Positions 28,317 through 37,082 are shown, counted from the first letter of the stretch. The stretch is DNA of 64,000 nucleotides from Planctobacterium sp047947135 (GCA_047947135.1 CP170457.1:4154001-4218000); one strand, 5' to 3'. Notes: generated by a model from the letters alone, not told the origin. Made by a program: numbers and translations.

Positions 28317-29609
28317 ATGCAAAACACAAAAAGAACCTTTTTAAAGCAATCGGCAGTTGCCTTAGCATCACTTGGATTAGTTCCGATTGCATCAGCTTCT
28401 TCAACGTCAACTAGCAATAGTTCCCAAAATGCTTTGAGAGATCTGACTTCGTCAGTAAAACCTATTAGTAGCTTCGAGAGACTAGAGCGAATTAAGAAAG
28501 CACAAAAGTTGATGAGTATTTATGACATTAATGTTTTGGTTCTGGAGCCGGGGGCGTCCATGACATATTTCAGTGATTTGAAATGGTGGCGAAGTGAACG
28601 GCTAACTTCCGTTGTTATACCGCGTGAAGGCAATTGGTTTGTAGTGTGCCCAGAATTTGAAGTACCAACTATCCAAGAAAGTATTAATTCTGATATTGCA
28701 GTTGTAGCATGGAATGAACATCAAAGCCCCTATAAAGCATTAGCTCAGCATTTGAAAAGTGTTGGAGTTGTAAAAGGTAATATTGGTTTTGAGGAGTCGG
28801 TACGATATTTCGTGTTTGAAGGAATAATGAATGAATTGCCGAGTATGAACCATGTTTCTGCTGATCCAGTGACGCAAGGATGCAGGATGTTCAAAAGCAA
28901 AAATGAGTTACAACTCATGAGAAAAGCAAATGAGATTACCTTAGCTGCATACAACTATGTATATAGTAACCTTGAAGAAGGAATGACTGGGAAAGACATA
29001 AAATCACTAATGAACTCTGCACAAACCCAATTGGGAGGCGATGGTGTTTGGTCAATGGCACTATCAAATGAATCAAGTGCTTTACCGCATGGAACAAAGA
29101 AACCTCAGATCTTGAAAAAGGGTTCTATTATCCTAATGGACAGCGGTTGTAACGTGCATGAATATCGTTCAGATATTAGCCGTACTTTTGTTTTTGGAGA
29201 ACCGTCTAACAGGCACAGAAAAATTTGGAATACTGTAAGGAAAGGCCAAGACATAGTATTTAAGACAGCTCAAATTGGTGTTTTAGCAACTAATGTGGAT
29301 GATGCTGTGAGATCCTTTTATGAATCAGAGGGATTCGGGCCGGGCTATGCAACGCCGGGATTATCGCACCGAACTGGGCACGGTATAGGTATGGAAATTC
29401 ATGAAGAGATAAACTTTGTACATGGCGAAAAAACAAAATTAAAGGCAGGCATGTGCTTCAGTAACGAACCGGGAATTTATATCCCCGGTGAGTTCGGAGT
29501 TCGAATTGAAGATTGCATTTATCTTACTGAAGGTGGTCCTCAATATTTCACAAACCCACCTAAATCAATTGAAGAGCCACTTGGCACAATTGGGCCTGAG
29601 ATAATTTAG
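28317..29609 (+). CDS. Tat-exported M24 family (Xaa-Pro) peptidase
   Basis: A 430-residue protein with a Tat-like leader: KRTFLKQS followed by the hydrophobic run AVALASLGLVPIASA. The creatinase-N-like domain covers about 50-185 and the pita-bread M24 domain about 195-420. The five metal ligands are Asp275, Asp286, His355, Glu384 and Glu398 (LMDSG, YRSDISR, RTGHGIG, SNEPG, RIEDC). It is a dinuclear metallopeptidase of the aminopeptidase P/prolidase group, likely acting on Xaa-Pro or related bonds in the periplasm. It lies alone in AT-rich DNA just inside the island edge. The true substrate is uncertain. Confidence 0.85.
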   Translation: MQNTKRTFLKQSAVALASLGLVPIASASSTSTSNSSQNALRDLTSSVKPISSFERLERIKKAQKLMSIYDINVLVLEPGASMTYFSDLKWWRSERLTSVVIPREGNWFVVCPEFEVPTIQESINSDIAVVAWNEHQSPYKALAQHLKSVGVVKGNIGFEESVRYFVFEGIMNELPSMNHVSADPVTQGCRMFKSKNELQLMRKANEITLAAYNYVYSNLEEGMTGKDIKSLMNSAQTQLGGDGVWSMALSNESSALPHGTKKPQILKKGSIILMDSGCNVHEYRSDISRTFVFGEPSNRHRKIWNTVRKGQDIVFKTAQIGVLATNVDDAVRSFYESEGFGPGYATPGLSHRTGHGIGMEIHEEINFVHGEKTKLKAGMCFSNEPGIYIPGEFGVRIEDCIYLTEGGPQYFTNPPKSIEEPLGTIGPEII

Positions 29610-29874
29610 TCTTATATAAATACAACACAGGCTCTTGTTGATAGCGCACCGCCTATGGTGCTCATAGATCTAATTAATAGAACCAGTTGGCTGCTTCAAT
29701 GGTGTTTTAAAATTCCGTTAGCTGTCTTAAAATATATTTGATGGCTTCTCAGAGAAGCCCGTTCCCACGAAAACAGGACGAAATGGATTTACTCTGAACT
29801 AAAAGATTAAATATTCACATAAAAACTGAGTGACATAGGTGCGTGGCCTAGCGTTGCCGTTTTTGGGTGTATTG
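29610..29874. other. Gene-free AT-rich spacer with a short perfect hairpin
   Basis: No coding frame with a ribosome site was seen. GGCTTCTC-A-GAGAAGCC (29743-29759) is a perfect hairpin without a T-run on the plus strand. The same 8-base arms occur in the terminator at 52096-52124. GCACC-GCCTAT-GGTGC near 29648 is a second small dyad. Possibly remnant DNA. Confidence 0.4.
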
Positions 29875-30237
29875 ATGTCTTTTAATAAAGAAGACCTGCT
29901 AGTAAATATAAAAAGGCAGGCAAAACGATTATCTAAATTATTAACTATTCCCCTTGGGCAGGCCCAAGAAGGGGTAGCTATTTGTCTTTACGGCTGTGGC
30001 AGTTACGGTGATTTACTAGTAAAAATAAAAGCTGAATCCTTTGACAACCCATTGATAGCACTGTCTGCTCTCTCACCAAACTCGGAAATATTTTTAGTAA
30101 AAATATTAGCTAGCCACCTAGATAGCATCATCGGAAGTTTTGAAAAAAAATTTCCCGGTTCCAATATAAATGAAGAATTAGTCATATCCCTTTTCGGACT
30201 TAGCTTTGATGAGTTCAAAGCCAAAATTTCTGACTGA
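29875..30237 (+). CDS. Hypothetical protein, about 120 residues
   Basis: Not recognised. The ATG at 29875 gives MSFNKEDLLVN; an upstream start at 29839 would add 12 residues but is a GTG without a clear ribosome site. The protein is soluble and probably alpha-helical, with alternating hydrophobic and charged residues, no signal peptide and no known catalytic motif. A central CLYGCGSYGDLL segment contains two cysteines. The gene stands alone between the M24 peptidase and the IS66 element in AT-rich DNA, so it is an accessory gene. Confidence 0.5.
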   Translation: MSFNKEDLLVNIKRQAKRLSKLLTIPLGQAQEGVAICLYGCGSYGDLLVKIKAESFDNPLIALSALSPNSEIFLVKILASHLDSIIGSFEKKFPGSNINEELVISLFGLSFDEFKAKISD

Positions 30238-30354
30238 TTTTGTACAAATCCGTAAGTTGCCATTTAAAAATTTAGCGATATTATGAGTGAAAGGTTGTGC
30301 GGACAGCCTACGCCTACACATGTTTTTCGCCTTGAAAAATGTGAACAGTGAAGC

Positions 30355-30362
30355 GGAGCATC
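30355..30362. repeat. Left target site duplication of the IS66 element
   Basis: GGAGCATC, identical to bases 32704-32711 on the other side of the element. Eight bases is the normal duplication length for IS66. Confidence 0.9.
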
Positions 30363-30386
30363 GTGAGCGTCCGGGGAATTACGCCT
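30363..30386 (+). repeat. IS66 left inverted repeat
   Basis: Begins GTGAGCGTCCGGGGAATTAC. It matches the right end at most positions. Confidence 0.9.
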
Positions 30387-31896
30387 AAACGGGTGTAGTT
30401 TCGTTTGGTAAGATTTCCCACGGCAAGAGATCTGACAGATCGTGATCTGATTTTCTTTTCGGTAACTCTTCAAACAGCATCTTCAGGTAGTCAAACGGCA
30501 CCAGGTCGTTGGCTTTGGCAGTTTCAATGATGCTGTAGAGTGTTGCACTGGCTTTCGCACCACTGGCGGTGTTGCTGAACAGCCAGTTTTTCCGGCCGAT
30601 GACGAAAGGCTTTATTGCTCTTTCTGCGCGGTTATTATCAATGCTGAGTCGGCCATCCTGCGTATAATGGATAAGCTTCTCCCACTGGTTCAGGCTGTAG
30701 TTTACAGCATCACCCATTTTAGATTTGGGTGGCACCTGCAAAGATGACTTTTCCAGCCAGGTGCGGAATTTAGTCAGCAGTGGCACGGCCTTTTCCAGTC
30801 GTATCGCCTGCTTTTCCTCCGGGGTTTTGTCCGTGATGCGCCTTTCAATGGCATACAATTGCTGTATCTGGTTCAGGGCCATATCTGCTTTACCGGATTT
30901 ACCTTTCACCTGTGATTGCTTTGCTTCCATGAATTTGCGTCGGGCATGAGCCATACAGCCCACAAGGGTTGCCTGAGTCTGTTCATACCCCTGATAACCG
31001 TCCACCTGCAGGAACTGACTGAACCCATCAAGGAACTCGACGGCACACTGCCCGGAGCGGGAGCGCTGATAATCGTACAATACGATATTGGGTATCGGAC
31101 TGTCAGGCACGGGCGAGTCGGAGCCTGTGCAATACAGCCACATATAACAGGTATTTTTGTCTTCTTTGACCACTTTCAGCGTAGTTTCATCCGCCTGAAT
31201 GACGGCCTGTTGCAGCAATATCTGCCGCAACAGAACATAAATGATTTCCAGTGACTGTGCGCAACGTATCATCCAGTCGGCCATGGTCTTACGGCTCAGT
31301 TCAATACCGTACTGACTGAACATCGACTCCTGCCGGTAGAGGGGTAATCCATACTGGTATTTGCTGGTGACTATCTGACTCAACAGACTCGGGGTGGCAA
31401 TGCCTTTAGGGATAATGGCGGGTGCTGGCGGTGTCTGTTTTATCTGGCCTGTTGTACCGTCTTTGTCACAGGCCCGGCAGGCATATTTAGGGCGGATGGT
31501 TTCAATGACTTTAACCTGTGCCGGAATGAACTCCAGCTTTTCAGCCGTATCTTCACCAATTTTATGTAACTGCCCCTGACAGCAGTCACAGATTTTTTCA
31601 TCTTCCGCTAAATCCAGTACCACCGTTTCTCGGGGCAATGATTTGGGTAAGGGTTTGCGAACCGGCTTATTGCGCACATGGCTGCCAACCTGTGTCGATT
31701 TCGTTTCCGGCTCAGCCACAACAGATTCCGCTTCATCAAACAGCTCGCCCTGACCGGGATGGCCTTCACTGCTGGCACCAAAGGCCTTCTGCTGTGCCAG
31801 ACGGAACTGCTCTTGCAGCCAGTTAATTCTGGCATCTTTTTGCGCCAGTTGGCTTTCCAGTTCCCGGATACGTTGATGTAATTGTGCTTCATCCAT
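30385..31896 (-). CDS. tnpC: IS66 transposase TnpC
   Basis: A DDE transposase of about 503 residues from the ATG at 31896 (MDEAQLHQRI); an ATG six codons upstream is possible. An N-terminal leucine-rich coiled coil leads into a zinc-ribbon-like region with CxxC pairs (ICDCCQGQ and ACRACDKD). The catalytic acidic residues are in QADETTLKV, QVDGYQGYE and DNNRAERAIKPF. The C-terminus has the usual IS66 LFEELPKRKS tail. It works with TnpA and TnpB, whose exact roles in the family are poorly known. The stop codon falls within the left inverted repeat. Confidence 0.93.
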   Translation of the reverse strand: MDEAQLHQRIRELESQLAQKDARINWLQEQFRLAQQKAFGASSEGHPGQGELFDEAESVVAEPETKSTQVGSHVRNKPVRKPLPKSLPRETVVLDLAEDEKICDCCQGQLHKIGEDTAEKLEFIPAQVKVIETIRPKYACRACDKDGTTGQIKQTPPAPAIIPKGIATPSLLSQIVTSKYQYGLPLYRQESMFSQYGIELSRKTMADWMIRCAQSLEIIYVLLRQILLQQAVIQADETTLKVVKEDKNTCYMWLYCTGSDSPVPDSPIPNIVLYDYQRSRSGQCAVEFLDGFSQFLQVDGYQGYEQTQATLVGCMAHARRKFMEAKQSQVKGKSGKADMALNQIQQLYAIERRITDKTPEEKQAIRLEKAVPLLTKFRTWLEKSSLQVPPKSKMGDAVNYSLNQWEKLIHYTQDGRLSIDNNRAERAIKPFVIGRKNWLFSNTASGAKASATLYSIIETAKANDLVPFDYLKMLFEELPKRKSDHDLSDLLPWEILPNETTPV

Positions 31897-31983
31897 GAAA
31901 CCCATTTTACCCAATAACCACGCTAACTTATTGACTTTATTTAGATTATTCGGTGATCGTTAAATGCCTGTTATGATCACAGG

Positions 31984-32331
31984 TTATAAGGCCGAAGGCC
32001 CATACTGTAGCGGCTTGTGGGCGATAACAGAGAGACCGGATAACAACCATTGCCACTGTTCATGACCCAGTGAGAGAACGTCACCGGTCTCCTTATCGGG
32101 CCATTTAAATCGCTCTTTCTCCAGGCGCTTGTACCACAAGGCAAAGCCGGTTTTATCCCAGTACAGCACTTTTATCTTGTTACGGTGTTTATTGCAGAAG
32201 ACGAAAACCTGCCCACCAAACACATCCTGCTCCAGCGCCTGTTCGACAATGGCACTCAGTCCGTTAATGGATTTACGAAAATCTACCGGCTGACGATGCA
32301 GCAGCACCCGATCACATTGCCACTGGATCAT
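31984..32331 (-). CDS. tnpB: IS66 accessory protein TnpB
   Basis: About 115 residues from the ATG at 32331, which overlaps the tnpA stop (ATGA). It shows the family motifs PVDFRKSINGL, VFVFCNKHRNKIKVLYWD and GFALWYKRLEKERF. It is required for IS66 transposition in tested elements, but the mechanism is not known. Confidence 0.93.
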   Translation of the reverse strand: MIQWQCDRVLLHRQPVDFRKSINGLSAIVEQALEQDVFGGQVFVFCNKHRNKIKVLYWDKTGFALWYKRLEKERFKWPDKETGDVLSLGHEQWQWLLSGLSVIAHKPLQYGPSAL

Positions 32332-32621
32332 GATAAGGATTTCATCAGTTGCGCCAGCCACTGTGGATCAGCGCCTGCCGGCACATCTAACTGACAGCTC
32401 CCAAAGCGCAGTGCGGCATTACCCGATACCACCTGCCGCTCGGCTCTTGCAGCAACGAACGTCGAAAGTTTATCTGACGATGTTCTGAGCTTTTTTCGTT
32501 TGAGGTAAAAATAGGGTTCACTGAGATTGTGTTTTCGACAAAACTCAGCAGCACTGAGTCCACTGTTTTCCTGCTCAGCAAACAATGCCAGCCATTGGGT
32601 TTTAGTTTTACGGGTTGCCAT
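32328..32621 (-). CDS. tnpA: IS66 accessory protein TnpA
   Basis: A 97-residue helix-turn-helix protein (WLALFAEQENSGLSAAEFCRKH, then LSEPYFYLKRKK) typical of the first IS66 gene. It probably binds DNA at the element ends. Its stop overlaps the tnpB start. Confidence 0.9.
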   Translation of the reverse strand: MATRKTKTQWLALFAEQENSGLSAAEFCRKHNLSEPYFYLKRKKLRTSSDKLSTFVAARAERQVVSGNAALRFGSCQLDVPAGADPQWLAQLMKSLS

Positions 32622-32679
32622 CTTACTTCCTCTTGTGGGTTTGATGGCGACAGATTAGCGGTAGAGGTATTCAACTGGC

Positions 32680-32703
32680 AGGTGTATTTGACCGGACGCT
32701 TAC
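32680..32703 (-). repeat. IS66 right inverted repeat
   Basis: Read inwards it begins GTAAGCGTCCGGTCAAATAC, the counterpart of the left end. Confidence 0.9.
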
Positions 32704-32711
32704 GGAGCATC
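32704..32711. repeat. Right target site duplication of the IS66 element
   Basis: GGAGCATC, identical to 30355-30362. Confidence 0.9.
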
Positions 32712-32742
32712 CGTGAAAATTTGGTGATTCAAACAGTCAAGT

Positions 32743-32769
32743 AAACAATGTGTTCGTAGGCCATTGTTT
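32743..32769. repeat. Inverted repeat upstream of the unknown operon
   Basis: AAACAATG and CATTGTTT are exact complements separated by 11 bases, about 30 bases before the ATG at 32797. It may be an operator or an RNA hairpin in the leader. The position in front of three unknown genes suggests regulation. Confidence 0.4.
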
Positions 32770-32796
32770 GTTTGCAAATGTTGTTTGGAGAACTAA

Positions 32797-33834
32797 ATGA
32801 TCTCAGTACCTCAACTAAAGAATAAGCTTAATATCCAAGCCAAGAATTTTGCATTATTGTTAGAGTTTCCTGACCTGTATGCAGAGCGTTTATGGTCAAT
32901 AGGTGTTTATAACTGTTCTGACTTTTCACAAACTCACATCCGCCTCAAGGAAGTATTTGACGATAATAATCTAGACTCAATTCTAAAGCACGATTCCCTG
33001 AAATACTTAATGATCAACGAATATGATGATCAAGAAATTATTGAATCGCTTCATAAAGAAATTGAGTCAATGGCAAACCGTATCGAAAGCCTAATGCTGG
33101 TAGATATCAATACATTAGAGTTAGTTTCAGTGATATACCAAGTTTTAGGGTTACCTGAAGATGCCAAGTTTATTGTAAATACAGGAGCAGACTTCCGCTT
33201 AGAGTGGCGACCATACTTTGATGCCTTTGATGATCCGTTGATAGTTCAATATGCAGATTTAAAAGTTCATGGTTGTTATTTCAGGCTCATAGCTTCAAAG
33301 TTTCCGTTTGAAAAGCTTTCCTTGGATAACATTAAAAAATACATGTACATCAATCATGTAAACCATGATGGTGAGTTCGAAGGCTGTATTTCTGAAGGAA
33401 ATACATTTTCTAAGCATGAGCACTGGCTGGTGTTGACACTTGAATTATTCAGTAGCGGCAAAGTAAATAAGGCTCAGTTCAATCCAACAACCTTTAAAAT
33501 CGAAGGTATGCGCTATCTGGTGTATGGCTTCCCGCTGGTTCCTTCCTTTGTATCTGATTGGCACAAACCTGATTTATGTCTACGGGTTAAGAATCTAGAT
33601 GGTGATCAAAAGTTCATTGTTCGTATTGATCAGCAAGCTCTTGTTTTCCACGCACGCCGTGTCGATACAAATTTTTTTAACACCATTGATTATGAAAAAT
33701 ACATTTCTTTGTATCAATCTAGTGTTCTGTCACATTTTGATGCTGACAACAATTTACTAAAAGCCGATGGAGTTAAGTACCTTAGTTTTTTCCGTCCGTT
33801 TTGCTTAGAAGATAAGAAGGAAGCACAAGCATGA
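32797..33834 (+). CDS. Hypothetical protein, 345 residues, unknown operon gene 1
   Basis: Not recognised. The ATG at 32797 follows TTTGGAGAACTAA, a good ribosome site. The protein is soluble and acidic with no signal peptide, TM helix or known catalytic motif. Residues 1-120 look helical, with a heptad-like run around LHKEIESMANRIESLM. Residues 120-340 look beta-rich. The stop overlaps the next gene in ATGA. Its operon partners are two small acidic proteins that look related to each other. Its AT-rich base composition matches the surrounding island. Confidence 0.6.
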   Translation: MISVPQLKNKLNIQAKNFALLLEFPDLYAERLWSIGVYNCSDFSQTHIRLKEVFDDNNLDSILKHDSLKYLMINEYDDQEIIESLHKEIESMANRIESLMLVDINTLELVSVIYQVLGLPEDAKFIVNTGADFRLEWRPYFDAFDDPLIVQYADLKVHGCYFRLIASKFPFEKLSLDNIKKYMYINHVNHDGEFEGCISEGNTFSKHEHWLVLTLELFSSGKVNKAQFNPTTFKIEGMRYLVYGFPLVPSFVSDWHKPDLCLRVKNLDGDQKFIVRIDQQALVFHARRVDTNFFNTIDYEKYISLYQSSVLSHFDADNNLLKADGVKYLSFFRPFCLEDKKEAQA

Positions 33835-34148
33835 GACCAAGAGTAAAACTAACCAAAGCAACACTCATTTCAATTAAATCTGACTTAGAAGATAAGGTTG
33901 AACAGGTGCTTTACGCTATTTTTTCTGAGGATAATGAAAGCGGTAAAAAAGGTGAGGCTTTGTTCACCACAAAAATTATGGAAGTTAATGGTTTTGAGTA
34001 CCGAACTTTTGGCGCTGATTTTTATATATTAGATACAGAACCCAAACAGTTTGATGTAAATGTATTTGAGTTCAATTTAATGCATGAGTGTATGTACTCT
34101 CCTGAGGAACTTTTAGAACTTCGGGAAATTCTCCCAACTGGCTATTAA
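33831..34148 (+). CDS. Hypothetical small acidic protein, unknown operon gene 2
   Basis: 105 residues, translationally coupled to the gene before it (ATGA overlap). Not recognised. Its second half (a YILDTE strand, then FEFNLMHECMYSPEELLELREIL) parallels the end of the next protein (YYVIDAD, then FVELVVMRVGAYSADRVLEMREQL), suggesting an old duplication. No transmembrane or catalytic motif was seen. Confidence 0.55.
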   Translation: MRPRVKLTKATLISIKSDLEDKVEQVLYAIFSEDNESGKKGEALFTTKIMEVNGFEYRTFGADFYILDTEPKQFDVNVFEFNLMHECMYSPEELLELREILPTGY

Positions 34149-34162
34149 TTGGGAGTTAATAA

Positions 34163-34510
34163 ATGGATAAAACCCATTTGAAAGATGCCTGCATAGTATC
34201 TGTCTACGACTATAAAGAATTTGAAAAACAATTTCTCGGCGAGTTTTTATCAGGAGTTGTTATTGACGATGAAACATTCAGGTTTAGGCCATTTGAGCAA
34301 ATCGTGACTTCAAAGATTGTTAGCAAATCTGATGTCGAAGATAAATTAGAAATCATCACACATAATGGGAGTTATTATGTGATTGATGCTGACCATAAGT
34401 TAATTGATATTTCGTTTGTTGAACTAGTTGTTATGAGAGTAGGAGCTTATTCGGCAGATCGAGTTTTAGAAATGAGAGAGCAACTTAAGTCTCAAAATAA
34501 AAGTCATTAA
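34163..34510 (+). CDS. Hypothetical small protein, unknown operon gene 3
   Basis: 115 residues starting 14 bases after the previous stop, with GGGAG as ribosome site. Not recognised. It appears to be a diverged paralogue of the 105-residue protein upstream, sharing a beta hairpin followed by a final amphipathic helix ending in LEMREQL. Small, soluble and acidic proteins of this type can be immunity or antitoxin partners, but nothing here demonstrates that. Confidence 0.55.
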   Translation: MDKTHLKDACIVSVYDYKEFEKQFLGEFLSGVVIDDETFRFRPFEQIVTSKIVSKSDVEDKLEIITHNGSYYVIDADHKLIDISFVELVVMRVGAYSADRVLEMREQLKSQNKSH

Positions 34511-34669
34511 ATAACGAATATTAAGAAGACTAACGAGATTATTATGTGTCACTCACCCCTTTGAAAAAATTGATGATAGTCAAATACTCATAATATGTTT
34601 ACACAGCATCAATTTACTTAGTCGAAAATTTACATTAGTATTGGATTTGTGTACTTGTAAGAGAATTTT

Positions 34670-35050
34670 ATGTCTAAAGCATTTTCAAAAGTCTTAGTAA
34701 TAGCGCTTATGCTGATTGCCTTTGTAGGGCAAGCATTTGCGTATTCTGCTATGTCTTGCGAAATGTCTTCAGGCTCTCACGAGTCACATATGAACATGGA
34801 TCATTCCAAGATGAGTCATCATGAAGGAATGAATCATGGTGATATGAATAAAAGCAGTAATGGTCAGTCAGAAGATTGTTGTGATGTTGAATGTGTTTGT
34901 CCGGCAAATGCTTGTTCATCTACTACAGTACTAAGTTCCAGTATTGATTCGACAGATATTCAAATATTGAGTGAATCTGTAGCTGCTCTGCAATCTAAAC
35001 AACCTCATTCAATTTCCACTTCCCTTTATCGTCCACCGATTTTTGCCTAA
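34670..35050 (+). CDS. Met/His/Cys-rich secreted copper-island protein
   Basis: A 126-residue protein with a clear signal peptide (cleavage near AFA then YSAM). The mature part is rich in Met and His (MNMDHSKMSHHEGMNHGDM) and has a Cys cluster (DCCDVECVCPANAC). These features suggest periplasmic binding of Cu(I)/Ag(I). It ends LYRPPIFA; the CzcI-like protein at 57615 ends LLRPPQS and has a similar size and layout, so the two may be related. It is first in the copper gene series and may be the leader gene of the cus operon. Specific function unknown. Confidence 0.7.
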   Translation: MSKAFSKVLVIALMLIAFVGQAFAYSAMSCEMSSGSHESHMNMDHSKMSHHEGMNHGDMNKSSNGQSEDCCDVECVCPANACSSTTVLSSSIDSTDIQILSESVAALQSKQPHSISTSLYRPPIFA

Positions 35051-35060
35051 TACAGGATTA

Positions 35061-35081
35061 GTGCGCCCAAATTTCGCGCAC
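35061..35081 (+). terminator. Possible weak terminator after the Met/His-rich gene
   Basis: GTGCGC and GCGCAC enclose a 9-base loop. After ten bases a T-run (TTTTT) follows. It lies in the 107-bp gap before the DUF411 gene. The spacing to the T-run makes it weak at best. Confidence 0.35.
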
Positions 35082-35157
35082 ATGTAATAAATTTTTCTGT
35101 TAGTCAACATAGCGTAGTAGCGCTATAGATATTTTCCAGCGATGTCTGGGGGCAAAA

Positions 35158-35655
35158 ATGATCAATAAGTATTTAAAAATAGCAGTTTTAATGCTGCTTT
35201 CACCTGCGTTTGCAAACGCTAATGAACATAACCATACAGACAATCACGACGTAACACCTTTAGAGTTAATCGTTTATAAAACCCCTACTTGTGGGTGTTG
35301 TAAAAAATGGATAACTCATATTGAAGACGAAGGGATCGTTGCGCATTCCAAAGATTTCCGAAACATCGGCAATATCAAAACTAAGTATGGTATTAAGCCT
35401 AATTACCGCTCCTGTCACACGGCAGTGAGTAGAAATGGATTTGCCTTTGAAGGTCATGTACCCGCTAAATTTATTCAGCAGTTCTTATCAGAAGAACATC
35501 CCAATGCGATTGGGCTTTCAGTTCCAGCAATGCCAGTTGGCTCTCCCGGTATGGAAGTCGGTGACCGCTTTATGCCATACAACGTGTTAATTCTATTTAA
35601 AGATGGAACGAGCAAAGTCTATGCAAAAGTTAAGAGCTACGAGGAGCAATTCTAA
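35158..35655 (+). CDS. DUF411 family periplasmic metal-binding protein
   Basis: A 165-residue protein with signal peptide (cleavage near ANA then NEH), a His-rich N-terminus (EHNHTDNHD) and the DUF411 core: YKTPTCGCCKKW, YRSCHTAV and EGHVPAKFI. DUF411 (CopG-like) proteins occur in copper and silver resistance operons and have a thioredoxin-like fold with Cys ligands. Its stop overlaps the cusC start by one base (TAATG), so it belongs to the cus operon. Confidence 0.88.
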   Translation: MINKYLKIAVLMLLSPAFANANEHNHTDNHDVTPLELIVYKTPTCGCCKKWITHIEDEGIVAHSKDFRNIGNIKTKYGIKPNYRSCHTAVSRNGFAFEGHVPAKFIQQFLSEEHPNAIGLSVPAMPVGSPGMEVGDRFMPYNVLILFKDGTSKVYAKVKSYEEQF

Positions 35656-37082
35656 TGAAATTGAACACTGCAAACCTTACTTCACTTTCAACTGCGCTAA
35701 TGCTCAGCTTGTCAGTATTCTCTGCTCAAGCTGAAAAAGTAGTGTCGCTTGAACAAGCCATCACCTTAGCCCAGCAAAATGATCCTTGGCTTCATGGTAG
35801 TCGATTGAAACAAAGTGCGGTTGAGAATAGAAGTATCGCTTCAGGTACTTTGCCTGATCCGAAAGTATCACTAGGGATAATGAATTTACCAACAGATACT
35901 TGGGATTTAGATCAGGAAGGAATGACTCAGCTAAAGGTTGGTGTCTCTCAAATGTTTCCGAGAGGAGATAGCCTAGAGATCAAACAAGACCAGTTAAAAA
36001 TTGAGTCCACGAAATTTCCATTGCTACGTGAGGATCGTAAAGCGAAGTTGAAAAGCCAAGTGTCACAGCTTTGGTTAGATGCGTACTTAGCCCAACAAAC
36101 CATTAAATTGATTGAAGCAGATTGGGCGCTTTTTGAGCAGATGGCGGAAGTGGCTAAAGCTAGCTACTCAAACGTTGTTGGTAAAACCAGACAGCAAGAT
36201 GTTATTCGTGCTCAATTGGAAATCGTACAGTTAGATGACAGATTAACTTCGCAAAAGCAGAAACTAGAAACGACAATCGCTCGCCTTAATGAGTGGCTTC
36301 ATATTTACGATGCTGACCGATTGAATGAATCATTCAACTTTGATGCGCAACCACTAGAGTTTAGCGTCTCAAAAGAATTGCCTTTGATTCGATTGATTAA
36401 TCCAACAGTCCTAAAAGCATCTAATTACTCAAGAAATCTATTGGCTCAGGCACTTGCTAATCATCCAGCCATACTTGCAATTGATGTAAAACGCAAAGCT
36501 TCAGAAAAAGGAGTTGAGTTAGCTAAACAGCAATATGAGCCGCAATGGGGTGTTAATGCGAGCTATGCCTATCGTGACAATATGCCTTCTGGTGATAGCC
36601 GAGCTGATTTATTTTCTGTTGGGGTAACGTTTGATTTACCGTTGTTTACCGAGAACAGACAAGATAAGCAAGTTGCCGCTTCTATTGCAGATTCAGAGGC
36701 TGTTAAAACCGAGAAACTATTGCTGACAAAGCAAATGATCAGTGCGGTGGAAAAGGAGCTTAGGCAGCTTAAACGTTTATCTGATAGACAATCTATCTAT
36801 CAAGAACAACTCCTTAAACAAACTCATGACCAAGCGGAAGCGTCATTGACGGCCTACACAAACGATGATGGTGATTTTGCCGAAGTTGTTCGTGCAAGAA
36901 TCGCAGAATTAAACGCCAGAATATCAGCCTTAAGAATTGACGTTGACGCACTTAAAACAGTAGCTCGCATCAACTATTTCTTTGCGCATTCTCAATCTAA
37001 ATCAAATGCTGAACATAAGCCTATGCACACTTCGCACAAAACTAATCAGCACTTATCCAATCAGCAATTTGGAGAAAAATAA
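35655..37082 (+). CDS. cusC: Outer membrane efflux protein, CusC-like
   Basis: A 475-residue TolC-family outer membrane factor with signal peptide (ending AQAEKVVS) and two long coiled-coil repeats, the second starting at about 265 with LAQALANHPAILAI. It forms the trimeric exit duct of the Cu(I)/Ag(I) RND efflux pump. There is no lipobox cysteine. The tail (AEHKPMHTSHKTNQH) is His/Met rich and may bind metal. Its stop overlaps the cusB start by one base. Confidence 0.9.
   Translation: MKLNTANLTSLSTALMLSLSVFSAQAEKVVSLEQAITLAQQNDPWLHGSRLKQSAVENRSIASGTLPDPKVSLGIMNLPTDTWDLDQEGMTQLKVGVSQMFPRGDSLEIKQDQLKIESTKFPLLREDRKAKLKSQVSQLWLDAYLAQQTIKLIEADWALFEQMAEVAKASYSNVVGKTRQQDVIRAQLEIVQLDDRLTSQKQKLETTIARLNEWLHIYDADRLNESFNFDAQPLEFSVSKELPLIRLINPTVLKASNYSRNLLAQALANHPAILAIDVKRKASEKGVELAKQQYEPQWGVNASYAYRDNMPSGDSRADLFSVGVTFDLPLFTENRQDKQVAASIADSEAVKTEKLLLTKQMISAVEKELRQLKRLSDRQSIYQEQLLKQTHDQAEASLTAYTNDDGDFAEVVRARIAELNARISALRIDVDALKTVARINYFFAHSQSKSNAEHKPMHTSHKTNQHLSNQQFGEK

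Larger units (their letters stand above)
30363..32703 (-). mobile_element. Complete IS66-family insertion sequence (2341 bp)
   Basis: The ends are matching inverted repeats of about 24 bp, 30363-30386 and 32680-32703, starting GTGAGCGTCCGG on the left and GTAAGCGTCCGG when the right end is read inwards, the IS66-type terminus. Both are flanked by the 8-bp duplication GGAGCATC. It contains intact tnpA, tnpB and tnpC in the standard order on the minus strand. Intact genes plus an exact target duplication indicate a fairly recent insertion. Confidence 0.95.

Noticed and set aside
30238..30362. Possible integron attC site before the IS66 element
   Set aside because: No consensus R' (GTTRRRY) and R'' pair with matching arms was found, and no integrase gene is present in the window.
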